From positions 1 through 11,711 of the forward strand of contig JACQAR010000093.1 of NCBI GenBank assembly GCA_016194825.1: 11,711 nucleotides of DNA, read 5' to 3'. The position numbers and the translations under genes are program-made. The notes under the pieces are model-generated. The model did not search any database, was not told the DNA's origin, and saw nothing but the letters and a program-made list of their open reading frames with translations. This document shows positions 1-5,602 of the stretch, piece by piece (position 1 is the stretch's first letter; every line of letters starts with the position of its first letter). This stretch comes from Chlamydiia bacterium. Lineage in GTDB: Bacteria; Chlamydiota; Chlamydiia; Chlamydiales; SM23-39.

Positions 1-671
1 ACCACGAAGTACTCAAAGATGCCGCCATCTGCATTGCGAATACCCGGACAGAGGCCCAGACCATCTACCGCGATTGCCCCAAGGCGAACGTCAAGGTGGT
101 TCATTGGGCCCCTGGATTTGGTGAAGAATTTCTCCAACAACCAGTCACTGATGAATTTCTCCGCTTTACAGGACTCCAATCGGGGGAGTACATCCTGCAG
201 GTGGGGCGCATGCAGATGCGCAAGAACCAGCTGGGGAGCATTCTCGCCACGAAAGATCTCGACATTCCGCTCGTCTTCATCACGACCTCTACTGGCCCTA
301 AGTATATCGAGACGTGTCTAGCGGCAATCAAGAAATGGCGCAAAGGGCCCACCTTCATCATTGGACAGGATCTTCCCGAAGAGCAATTGGGCCCCCATCG
401 CCTGATCCCTATGCCAAACCGCCAAAAACTCTCTACTTCCATGCTCCATAGCGCCTTTGGCCATGCAGGGCTCCATCTCCACCCTGCCTTTTACGAGTTG
501 CCCGGCGCTACCTACTTCGAATCGCTCATCTGCGGCGTGCCCACCATCGCCTCTACCTGGACCACAGTGTCAAAAACACCCCTACATCCCGCACTGACCC
601 GAACCAATATCGATGTAGCCCGAGAGATTTTGGAGGGGGTAGCACTGGGGAGCAATGCCTCGATCCTTTGA
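1..671 (+). CDS. GT-B fold glycosyltransferase, C-terminal part (5' end outside window)
   Basis: The frame is open from base 3 with no stop until TGA at 669-671, so this is the 3' part of a longer gene; the internal ATG at 96 is not the start. The translation has the features of a GT4-type C-terminal domain: a 'YILQVGRMQMRKNQ' strand-loop in the usual nucleotide-sugar position, and 'HPAFYELPGATYFESLICGVPTIAS', which fits the E-x7-E donor-binding region of retaining GT-B enzymes. Known role of the family: transfer of a sugar from a nucleotide donor to a glycan or lipid at the inner face of the membrane; the substrate cannot be told. Only about 40 residues follow the 'GVPTIAS' segment, short for the family, so the tail may be trimmed. 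The last 17 bp are the direct repeat also found at the HAD gene start, suggesting the two genes once overlapped and worked together. Confidence 0.8.
   Translation, partial: HEVLKDAAICIANTRTEAQTIYRDCPKANVKVVHWAPGFGEEFLQQPVTDEFLRFTGLQSGEYILQVGRMQMRKNQLGSILATKDLDIPLVFITTSTGPKYIETCLAAIKKWRKGPTFIIGQDLPEEQLGPHRLIPMPNRQKLSTSMLHSAFGHAGLHLHPAFYELPGATYFESLICGVPTIASTWTTVSKTPLHPALTRTNIDVAREILEGVALGSNASIL
655..671 (+). repeat. 17-bp direct repeat, left copy
   Basis: ATGCCTCGATCCTTTGA occurs here and, exactly, at 1523-1539. The bases on either side of the two copies differ, so the repeat is 17 bp and no more. In this copy the last three bases are the stop codon of the glycosyltransferase; in the other copy the first three bases are the start codon of the HAD gene. 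Confidence 0.9.
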
Positions 672-734
672 AAATTATAGGGCAATTAATTTTGTAACTA
701 TGTAACAATTGGCCAGAAAAAGGGAAAGAAATCC

Positions 735-1046
735 TTGACAGGTGGTTGGATTCAAAATTTGCGTGAAGTGATTCGGCAGCACATTGAATCAAGAAAATAT
801 AGAATATCAGAGCACGCACTTTCTCGCCAAAAACAACGTGATATTAAATTGCCAGATGTTTTAGAAGTATTAAACAATGGTTTTCATGAAAAAAGTAAAA
901 GTGGTTTTAATGCCCAGTTTCAAACATGGAATTATGCAATCCGAGGAAAAACAATTGACGGAGTGGAATTAAGGATCATAGTCGCTTTTGCTGATGAAAT
1001 GATCATCATCACAGCAATCCGATTAATGAAAGGAGCGAAAATATGA
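735..1046 (+). CDS. DUF4258 family protein, candidate toxin of a type II TA pair
   Basis: The 103-residue product matches the DUF4258 pattern: 'ISEHALSRQKQRDI' (conserved H-A and R with the following helix) near residues 25-38, then 'W-N-Y-A-I-R-G' and 'LRIIVAFADEMIIITA' as the closing strands. DUF4258 proteins are small, possibly RelE/MqsR-like, and usually sit beside an HTH partner; ribonuclease activity is an inference from that comparison. The start chosen is TTG at 735 because AGGGA lies 9 nt upstream (721-725) and no ATG is available before the conserved core. The stop overlaps the next start as ATGA (1043-1046), so the two genes are co-translated, with the toxin candidate first. The order toxin-then-antitoxin is like mqsRA and higBA. 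Confidence is good for the family and moderate for function. Confidence 0.7.
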   Translation: MTGGWIQNLREVIRQHIESRKYRISEHALSRQKQRDIKLPDVLEVLNNGFHEKSKSGFNAQFQTWNYAIRGKTIDGVELRIIVAFADEMIIITAIRLMKGAKI

Positions 1047-1510
1047 AGAACCCTGAAAGAAAGACAAAAACCTTTGTTTATAAAGGGCTTGGATTTCCTA
1101 TTGTGCTAGTCAATACTCCTATGAAAAAGGTATATGGGGAATGGGTGATTGATATTGATATGACTCGGTTGCAACATGTAGTGTTAAGAGCCTTAGCCTT
1201 TAAAAAGGGAAGGTTATCGAAAGATCAGCTTCAATTCATCCGCAAATTTTTGTCACTCACAACTACAAAATTTGGACAATACTTTGGTGTTAGTCATGCG
1301 GCAGTGGTACAGTGGGAAAAGGGAACAAGAGCGTTGACACCTTCTACCGAATTTTGTATTCGGTTGCGTGTTCTGGACTATCTCAAGGCGAAAGCTGAGG
1401 AATTTAAAGATCTTTATAATGCAGTGCACTTGGCAGTCTTAGCGAAAACTAAATCAGCCAATCGTAATCGAATAGAGATCGACATTGCTGATCATTTCCA
1501 TGTAGCTTAG
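1043..1510 (+). CDS. HTH (Xre-like) antitoxin candidate paired with the DUF4258 protein
   Basis: A 155-residue protein with an N-terminal segment 'FVYKGLGFPIVLVNTP' (residues about 11-26) and a central helix-turn-helix: 'SKDQLQFIRKFLSLTTTKFGQYFGVSHAAVVQWEKGTRAL' (about 59-98), where FGQYFGVSHAAVVQWE is the helix-turn-recognition-helix. This layout is seen in MqsA/HigA-like regulators that accompany DUF4258 genes; the CxxC zinc fingers of true MqsA are absent. Likely role: DNA binding and autorepression of the pair plus neutralisation of the partner. The ATG overlaps the previous stop as ATGA and has a clear AGGAG (1031-1035) 7 nt upstream. Codons are AT-richer than in the flanking genes, consistent with transfer together with its partner. 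Confidence 0.7.
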   Translation: MKNPERKTKTFVYKGLGFPIVLVNTPMKKVYGEWVIDIDMTRLQHVVLRALAFKKGRLSKDQLQFIRKFLSLTTTKFGQYFGVSHAAVVQWEKGTRALTPSTEFCIRLRVLDYLKAKAEEFKDLYNAVHLAVLAKTKSANRNRIEIDIADHFHVA

Positions 1511-1522
1511 TTTCTAAAGTTT

Positions 1523-1539
1523 ATGCCTCGATCCTTTGA
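1523..1539 (+). repeat. 17-bp direct repeat, right copy
   Basis: Exact copy of 655-671. Its first three bases are the ATG of the HAD-family gene, and it codes for M-P-R-S-F at the protein's N-terminus, directly ahead of catalytic motif I. Confidence 0.9.
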
Positions 1540-2860
1540 CCTGTTTGACACGCTGATTTCTCGCTTGCACTACCGGCCCGACTCGATCTTCCATCGAGTC
1601 GAGCAGGCATTTCCCTTCCCTGGGTTTGCTTTCCACCGGATGGCAGCTCAAGGACAGTCTGATGGGAGTTTGCCCGATATCTATCGCCACGTGCAAAAAA
1701 ATATGGGAATTTCAGCCGAGATGGCAGAAAAGCTCATGGCGTTAGAATTTCAGGTCGAGCTCAGCCAAATCTTTCCAATTGTGGCCAACCTCAACCAGGT
1801 GCAAGATGGTGATCTCATCATCACCGACACCTATTACTCAAAGACGCAAATCGCACAGATTTTAGACCACATCCAATGCCGAAAAAAGGTGGAAATCCAT
1901 TCTTTGGCGCGAGGCAAAAGTTCGGGTAAGGTATGGCCAGACCTTAAGTCTCGCATCACACGTCATTTAGGGGATCATCCCCACTCGGATGTCGCGATGC
2001 CCCGCTCCTTTGGGATTGAGTCGGAACATTACCGAGGAAACGAGCTGTCTAAGGCAGAGCAACAGATGGTGCAGCTAGATCATCTCGAGCTCGCCTATTT
2101 GATGCGCGCTTTGCGACTCCAAAATCCCTATTCAGCTCCTTACGATGCGCTCTGGAATGACCAATGCCAGCTCAATGTTCCGTTTCTTGTGCATGCCAGT
2201 CTCTTTTTAAATGACTTTTGCCAAAAGCATAAGAAAAAACGAGTGCTTTTTACGACCAGAGACGGATGTCTCTGGATCCAGATTTTTCAGGCTCTTTTCC
2301 CTCAGTATGAATCGCACTCCTTTCATAGCTCACGCCATGTCTATATGCATCCGAGCCCAGCCTATATCGAGTATGTGAAGAGCCTGTATTCCGAAGAGGC
2401 GCTCATTGTCGATTGCGATGGAGAGGGGCGCACCTGCAGACATTTTTTCCGCCATCACATAGGTGTAAAACCGACCCATTTGTCCATTGTCAAAGTGGAA
2501 AGAGGTCTGCACAGTGTATTGCGCTATCCGAGGGTGTGCGATGCTGTGGAAAAGATCAACTACGATCTCAGTGGCACTCTCTATGCCTATCAAGAAGGGC
2601 CGCTCCGTTGCCCCGTCGAATATGATGTGCAATTTGTGCAGCCCAGCCATGACTGCGTGGTAAAATGTGTGGAGTTATTGCCTCGTTATGCATTGGGAAG
2701 TTTTGATCGGAAAGTGGTGCGCTGGGCGGTGAAAACCATGGAAAAAGGGCTGAGTGTGGATCAGCATATCTCCCATTCTTTAGTGCACTTCCATGTAGGC
2801 GAGCAACATCTGCATTTTCTCCGGAATGGAGAGATGATTCATAAAAAGTTGCAGTTATGA
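1523..2860 (+). CDS. HAD-superfamily hydrolase-like protein (COG5610 type)
   Basis: A 445-residue protein. HAD motif I is 'FDLFDTL' (D6 and D9 region), right after the start; motif II is 'LIITDTYYS' (about 98-106); a motif III-like lysine is in 'GKSSGKVWPD'; motif IV is 'HLGDHPHSDVAMPRSFGI' (D151, D156). This pattern belongs to large HAD proteins found in surface-polysaccharide gene groups, often beside glycosyltransferases. The C-terminal half (about 190-445) has no motif I recognise. A phosphatase or glycan-related role is an inference from the motifs and from the upstream glycosyltransferase. The ATG at 1523 is the only start compatible with motif I. No good Shine-Dalgarno sequence precedes it now; the GGGGAG that lay just before it in the inferred ancestral arrangement (647-652) was left behind upstream of the inserted TA block. 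Confidence 0.75.
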   Translation: MPRSFDLFDTLISRLHYRPDSIFHRVEQAFPFPGFAFHRMAAQGQSDGSLPDIYRHVQKNMGISAEMAEKLMALEFQVELSQIFPIVANLNQVQDGDLIITDTYYSKTQIAQILDHIQCRKKVEIHSLARGKSSGKVWPDLKSRITRHLGDHPHSDVAMPRSFGIESEHYRGNELSKAEQQMVQLDHLELAYLMRALRLQNPYSAPYDALWNDQCQLNVPFLVHASLFLNDFCQKHKKKRVLFTTRDGCLWIQIFQALFPQYESHSFHSSRHVYMHPSPAYIEYVKSLYSEEALIVDCDGEGRTCRHFFRHHIGVKPTHLSIVKVERGLHSVLRYPRVCDAVEKINYDLSGTLYAYQEGPLRCPVEYDVQFVQPSHDCVVKCVELLPRYALGSFDRKVVRWAVKTMEKGLSVDQHISHSLVHFHVGEQHLHFLRNGEMIHKKLQL

Positions 2861-2876
2861 AGGAAATAATTTATTC

Positions 2877-2906
2877 CTTGAATTCAAGAAATTAGCTAAG
2901 TAAAAT
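2877..2906 (+). promoter_or_regulatory. Promoter with 12-bp palindrome (likely operator) for the Panacea pair
   Basis: CTTGAATTCAAG (2877-2888) is a perfect 12-bp palindrome. TTGAAT inside it (2878-2883) is a -35-like hexamer, and TAAAAT (2901-2906) is a -10-like hexamer exactly 17 bp downstream. A regulator bound to the palindrome would cover the -35 element, as in autoregulated TA operons. A second, imperfect inverted repeat (AAGGAA 2860-2865 with TTCCTT 2874-2879) lies directly upstream. Confidence 0.5.
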
Positions 2907-2930
2907 ATGTCCCAAAAAAGGAAAAAACGT

Positions 2931-3410
2931 ATGCGCAAAGAAAAGCCAGTTTCCGTTTTGGATGTAGCTGCTTACATTCTGCAGAAACAGCCTAAACCCG
3001 AGCCATTGACCACCTGGAAACTGCAAAAGCTCGTTTATTATTGCCAGGCCTGGTCGTTGGTTTGGGATGACAGGCCTTTGTTCCATGAAAAAATCCTAGC
3101 CTGGGCAAATGGTCCGGTAGTGAAAGAACTCTATGTCGAACATAAAGGCCTTTTTTATGTCAAAAAAATGGCAAAAGGATGTACTGACCGACTCTCCGCG
3201 AACCAAAAAGACACCATAAGTCACGTGTTAGAGGCCTATGGAGATAAACCTGCTCAGTGGCTGAGTGATTTAACGCATATGGAAGCGCCTTGGATAGAAG
3301 CTAGAAAGGGGCTCAAACCTGGTGAAAGAGGTAAAGCGGAAATTCAGCTTTCCACAATGCAAGAATACTATAGCGGCGTTGCCCTTGAAGGGCAACCGAT
3401 CCATGGCTGA
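2931..3410 (+). CDS. Panacea domain (DUF4065, SocA/GepA-like) antitoxin candidate
   Basis: A 159-residue protein with the hallmark DUF4065 pattern: 'DVAAYIL' near the N-terminus, 'TTWKLQKLVYYCQAWSLV', 'PLFHEKILAWANGPVVKELY', and a C-terminal 'PWIEAR' helix. Known of the family: the domain occurs in SocA (an adaptor for ClpXP proteolysis) and in PanA antitoxins, which neutralise many unrelated toxins encoded next to them. The start chosen is ATG 2931, not the in-frame ATG 2907, because AAGGA (2918-2922) lies 8 nt before it and the -10 hexamer ends at 2906, which puts transcription start downstream of 2907. The stop is 2 bp before the next reading frame's TTG, so the pair is translationally coupled. 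Likely role: neutralise and autoregulate the downstream toxin candidate. Confidence 0.8.
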   Translation: MRKEKPVSVLDVAAYILQKQPKPEPLTTWKLQKLVYYCQAWSLVWDDRPLFHEKILAWANGPVVKELYVEHKGLFYVKKMAKGCTDRLSANQKDTISHVLEAYGDKPAQWLSDLTHMEAPWIEARKGLKPGERGKAEIQLSTMQEYYSGVALEGQPIHG

Positions 3411-3412
3411 TT

Positions 3413-3853
3413 TTGTCTCGAAAAGATCATTGTAAGATTCCAAAGTCTCTTCATTCTCCAGAAGGAACCAAAGCTCCGATGGCGGGAGTGATTCCTTCCG
3501 AGCAAGCGCGTCCAGAATTTAAAACAGGACAAATGGATGCAAAGGGTCCTTGGGGATGGGATTATTTTAATCCGATTGAGATGAGAGAACTGCTGCAAAA
3601 AATTTTTGACTCTCAGAAATTAAGTTGGCAGGATCTTCGGAATCAGGGTTCTCATTTGATAGATCGGAAAGATCTTTGTTCAGAGGCGCAAAAACGATTG
3701 ATTCAGCTGCAAAAAGATGATTTAGATCAGCTATTTTCTCTCCGGCTAACAGGGAAAAAACGAATTTGGGGAATCAAAGAAGGCAATATCTTGTGGATGT
3801 TGTGGTGGGACCCCAATCATGAGGTTTGTCCTAGCATTAAAAAACATACCTAA
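3413..3853 (+). CDS. Unrecognised small protein, candidate toxin of the Panacea pair
   Basis: A 146-residue protein directly behind the Panacea gene. I do not recognise a named family with certainty. Visible features: a basic, proline-rich N-terminus; 'GPWGWDYF'; an alpha-helical middle with 'SWQDLRNQGSHLIDRKDL'; and a C-terminal beta-rich block 'LFSLRLTGKKRIWGIKEG', then 'LWMLWWDPNHEVCPS' and a terminal K-K-H-T. The last block resembles in pattern the final strands of RelE-superfamily RNases (basic strand, then W-D-x-x-H), which would fit a ribonuclease toxin; this is inference. Start: TTG 3413 is adjacent to the previous stop; CTG 3407 and ATG 3479 (AAGGA 12 nt upstream, 3462-3466) are alternatives, and the conserved core lies after all of them. 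The gene converges on the TPR gene with a 10-bp gap. Confidence 0.55.
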   Translation: MSRKDHCKIPKSLHSPEGTKAPMAGVIPSEQARPEFKTGQMDAKGPWGWDYFNPIEMRELLQKIFDSQKLSWQDLRNQGSHLIDRKDLCSEAQKRLIQLQKDDLDQLFSLRLTGKKRIWGIKEGNILWMLWWDPNHEVCPSIKKHT

Positions 3854-3863
3854 ATGACTGCCT

Positions 3864-4256
3864 CTACCGATAGCCCATGAGCAGAGCGCCGGCAGCCGAG
3901 GCAATTTCTGGTTCGCCGCAGCGTTCTAGCGCCTCGGCTTGTTCGATTCCTTCGCTCTGATGGCCAAGCATAAAGAGCGCCTTGGCTCGATTGAGCTGGG
4001 TTGGGAGGTGATGAGGCTCTTTCTGCAAGGCTCTGTCGAGATAAGCGAGCGCTTTGAGGCCCTGGCCGAGCTGTAGGTGGAGAGCGCCGATGGTTTGTAG
4101 GTCATAAGCATTGGGCTCAATGAGCACTTCGACTGCGTCATAAAGCGTCAATGCTACATTGTAGATCCCCTGCTTGATGTAGTAGAAGGCGACATAGCGC
4201 AGATCGTCTACCTCTGATTTCGTCCAACCTAATATGTCTAACCAGTTTTGGCTCAT
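3864..4256 (-). CDS. Small TPR protein, CT274-like (possible type III secretion chaperone)
   Basis: A 130-residue protein that is almost entirely tetratricopeptide repeats: three helical-pair units at about residues 16-49, 50-83 and 84-117, with the A/G/L/Y pattern visible in 'ALTLYDAVEVLIEPNAYD', 'ALAYLDRALQKEPHHLP' and 'AKALFMLGHQSEGIEQA'. Size and fold are like SycD/LcrH class II chaperones of type III secretion. Its position next to the acidic CT273-like gene and the rsmH cluster matches chlamydial CT274. It is read leftwards, 12 bp behind the CT273-like gene, so the two are likely one transcript. No signal peptide, hence cytosolic. Chaperone function is an inference from fold and synteny. 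Confidence 0.75.
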   Translation of the reverse strand: MSQNWLDILGWTKSEVDDLRYVAFYYIKQGIYNVALTLYDAVEVLIEPNAYDLQTIGALHLQLGQGLKALAYLDRALQKEPHHLPTQLNRAKALFMLGHQSEGIEQAEALERCGEPEIASAAGALLMGYR

Positions 4257-4268
4257 GAATCTATCCGT

Positions 4269-4763
4269 TTAGCCTCTTTGGTATTGGTTGCGCCGCGCAT
4301 TGATGAGATTCAGCGTCTTGTCGAGCTTTTGCAGGCACTGGAACATCGCAATCAACCGCTCTTTTTGTTCCTCATCTTCTTCTTCATCGTCGTTGCTTTG
4401 CCCCTTTTTCCCACGCTCTTTGTCCAAAAAGTCCTCCAGATGCTGCAGTTTTTCTGCATCGGCATCCTGTTTTTCTTGGGGGCCTAGAGAAGGAATCAGC
4501 TGGTAACTGAAGAAATTTTCCCCATATACGACAAACTCGGGAGGAGGAGTAAACAGCGCCCAACTGTTCCCTTTACCTACCGAAAAATAGGCATCCATTT
4601 CAGATGGCGCATAGGGCATGACCGTAGGGATCTGCGAACGAGGGGCTACAAGCCTCGACTCTTCAATGAGACTCGGGTCGTAGAGCCGTTGGTTCTCAGC
4701 ATACTGTTTGGATGCATCAATCCCTAAATCGTCGATTGTCTTTGACTTGATGTTGACTGACAT
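4269..4763 (-). CDS. Acidic hypothetical protein, CT273-like
   Basis: A 164-residue soluble protein without signal peptide or membrane segment. A central aromatic/proline segment ('ALFTPPPEFVVYGENFFSYQLIPSLGP') is followed by a charged region and a strongly acidic run (N-D-D-E-E-E-D-E-E, about residues 124-132), then a C-terminal helix rich in L, K and N. I assign it to CT273 by gene order (between the CT274-like TPR gene and rsmH) and size; its function is unknown in the whole phylum as far as I know. Starts at ATG 4763-4761, with AAGG just upstream on the minus strand. It is first in the leftward pair, so its product may work with the TPR protein, for example as a partner of a chaperone. 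Confidence 0.65.
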   Translation of the reverse strand: MSVNIKSKTIDDLGIDASKQYAENQRLYDPSLIEESRLVAPRSQIPTVMPYAPSEMDAYFSVGKGNSWALFTPPPEFVVYGENFFSYQLIPSLGPQEKQDADAEKLQHLEDFLDKERGKKGQSNDDEEEDEEQKERLIAMFQCLQKLDKTLNLINARRNQYQRG

Positions 4764-4806
4764 AACCTTATCTTACCTAACATCGGTTTTCCAAGGAAGA
4801 AGCGGC

Positions 4807-4982
4807 TTGTGAACAACGTTGTCAACAATCTGGAAAAATTCCTAACTTGTTGATAATGAAAAAGTTTATTCCTGATTCCCGTCCGGTGGCAATGTGGGTT
4901 GTGAACAAATTTTCCACAAATTCCCACTAGGCTATTTTTTTGCTGTAACGCACTCTTGTGCAACGTGTTTAGTTGTTGAAAA
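4807..4982 (+). promoter_or_regulatory. Cluster of DnaA-box-like decamers in the divergent spacer
   Basis: The 290-bp spacer between the CT273-like gene and mraZ has several related decamers: TTGTGAACAA at 4807-4816 and again at 4899-4908, TTGTCAACAA at 4819-4828, TTGTTGATAA at 4847-4856, TTTTCCACAA at 4910-4919 (reverse TTGTGGAAAA), TTGTTGAAAA at 4973-4982. The 4910-4918 nonamer fits the DnaA-box consensus TTWTNCACA; the others differ from it by one or two bases. Two boxes face each other inside a larger inverted repeat (GTGGG 4894-4898 with CCCAC 4923-4927). DnaA binding is inference; an unrelated regulator with palindromic TTGTNNACAA sites is equally possible. Confidence 0.4.
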
Positions 4983-5035
4983 AAATTCATAAAACGGAAT
5001 TCGGTTGCGCAATTTTTCGTTTCATGGCTAAGATG

Positions 5036-5050
5036 TGGGAAAACGTGGGA
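5036..5050 (+). promoter_or_regulatory. mraZ: Two MraZ-box-like TGGGA repeats at the mraZ start
   Basis: TGGGA at 5036-5040 and at 5046-5050 are separated by 5 bp, giving the 10-bp periodicity described for MraZ operators (TGGGN direct repeats with 5-bp spacers). They overlap the ribosome-binding region and the first start codon of mraZ. A weak promoter (TTGCGC 5005-5010, 18-bp spacer, TAAGAT 5029-5034) would place transcription start among them. Autorepression of the mraZ-ftsI operon is the natural reading; only two repeats are visible instead of the three or four often seen. Confidence 0.5.
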
Positions 5051-5056
5051 ATGAGC

Positions 5057-5602
5057 ATGAGTCGCTATTTCTTCAGCGGTGCAACAGTGGTAAAACTCGA
5101 TGAGAAAGGACGTTTTGTCCTGCCTCAGGAGAAACGCTACGGGTTGGTCGAAGAGGGCAAGTGTGAATTCGTCATCGGGTTGGGGTTGGGTGGCTGTCTC
5201 GCGATCTATAAGAAGAGCGTGATCGACCAGATTGTTGAAAAGTTCCAGCAGAATCAGCATGTTGCTAGGTTCCAGAAATTTTTCACCCTGTTCTTCTCGA
5301 CTCTGCATCAGACCGAATGCGATAAGGTCGGCCGGGTCCATATCCCAGATACCCTGCGAGAAGCAGTCGGAATCCAAAAAGAAATAGTTGTCGCAGGGGT
5401 ATTGGACAAGATCGAGTTGTGGCCCAAAGAAGTATACGATGCCAATTTGCGCGAACTGATCGCCGGCACAGCTCCCGATAAGAGCCTAGCGAAGATGACC
5501 GAAGAGGCTTTTGCCTTGCTGCATGAAGAAGATGCCAAGCCAAAAGGTGAATCGCTTTCCGCTGCAATGAATCCACTCTACGCGACATCCACTCATGCAT
5601 AA
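5057..5602 (+). CDS. mraZ: Transcriptional regulator MraZ
   Basis: The product (181 residues) has two SpoVT-AbrB-like MraZ repeats with the paired D-x-x-x-R signature: 'LDEKGRFVLP' (D15-R19) and 'CDKVGRVHIP' (D89-R93). MraZ forms ring-shaped oligomers and binds direct repeats upstream of the dcw cluster. The C-terminus is about 30 residues longer than common MraZ proteins, ending in a polar tail. The open frame extends back to 4973, but the family begins immediately before the 'YFFSGATVVKLDEKG' strand; of ATG 5051 and 5057 the latter has GTGGGA at a 6-nt spacing. It overlaps rsmH by 8 nt. As far as I recall Chlamydiaceae lack mraZ here, so its presence points to an environmental chlamydia. 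Confidence 0.85.
   Translation: MSRYFFSGATVVKLDEKGRFVLPQEKRYGLVEEGKCEFVIGLGLGGCLAIYKKSVIDQIVEKFQQNQHVARFQKFFTLFFSTLHQTECDKVGRVHIPDTLREAVGIQKEIVVAGVLDKIELWPKEVYDANLRELIAGTAPDKSLAKMTEEAFALLHEEDAKPKGESLSAAMNPLYATSTHA

Larger units (their letters stand above)
672..1522 (+). mobile_element. Inserted toxin-antitoxin block between 17-bp direct repeats
   Basis: The block between the two 17-bp repeats is visibly richer in A and T than the genes on both sides and contains only the DUF4258 and HTH gene pair plus short flanks (63 bp before the first gene, 12 bp after the second). No transposase, integrase or terminal inverted repeat is visible, so the mechanism is unknown. Removing the block plus one repeat copy joins the glycosyltransferase and the HAD gene with a 17-bp overlap. 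I infer a recent insertion with duplication of the target. Confidence 0.6.

Noticed and set aside
735..740. Perfect -35 hexamer TTGACA
   Set aside because: It is the start codon and second codon of the DUF4258 gene, and no -10 lies 16-18 bp downstream.
1997..2012. A third near-copy of the 17-bp repeat (ATGCCCCGCTCCTTTG), also coding for MPRSF in the HAD gene
   Set aside because: Two mismatches in 16 bases; it encodes the conserved P-R-S after HAD motif IV, so the likeness to the N-terminus is probably chance.
4365..4400. Simple repeat of TTC/CTC triplets
   Set aside because: It is the coding sequence of the acidic run of the CT273-like protein read from the other strand.
4973..5056. N-terminal extension of mraZ from 4973
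   Set aside because: MraZ proteins begin just before the first strand; the extension has no Shine-Dalgarno sequence and covers the promoter and the TGGGA repeats.
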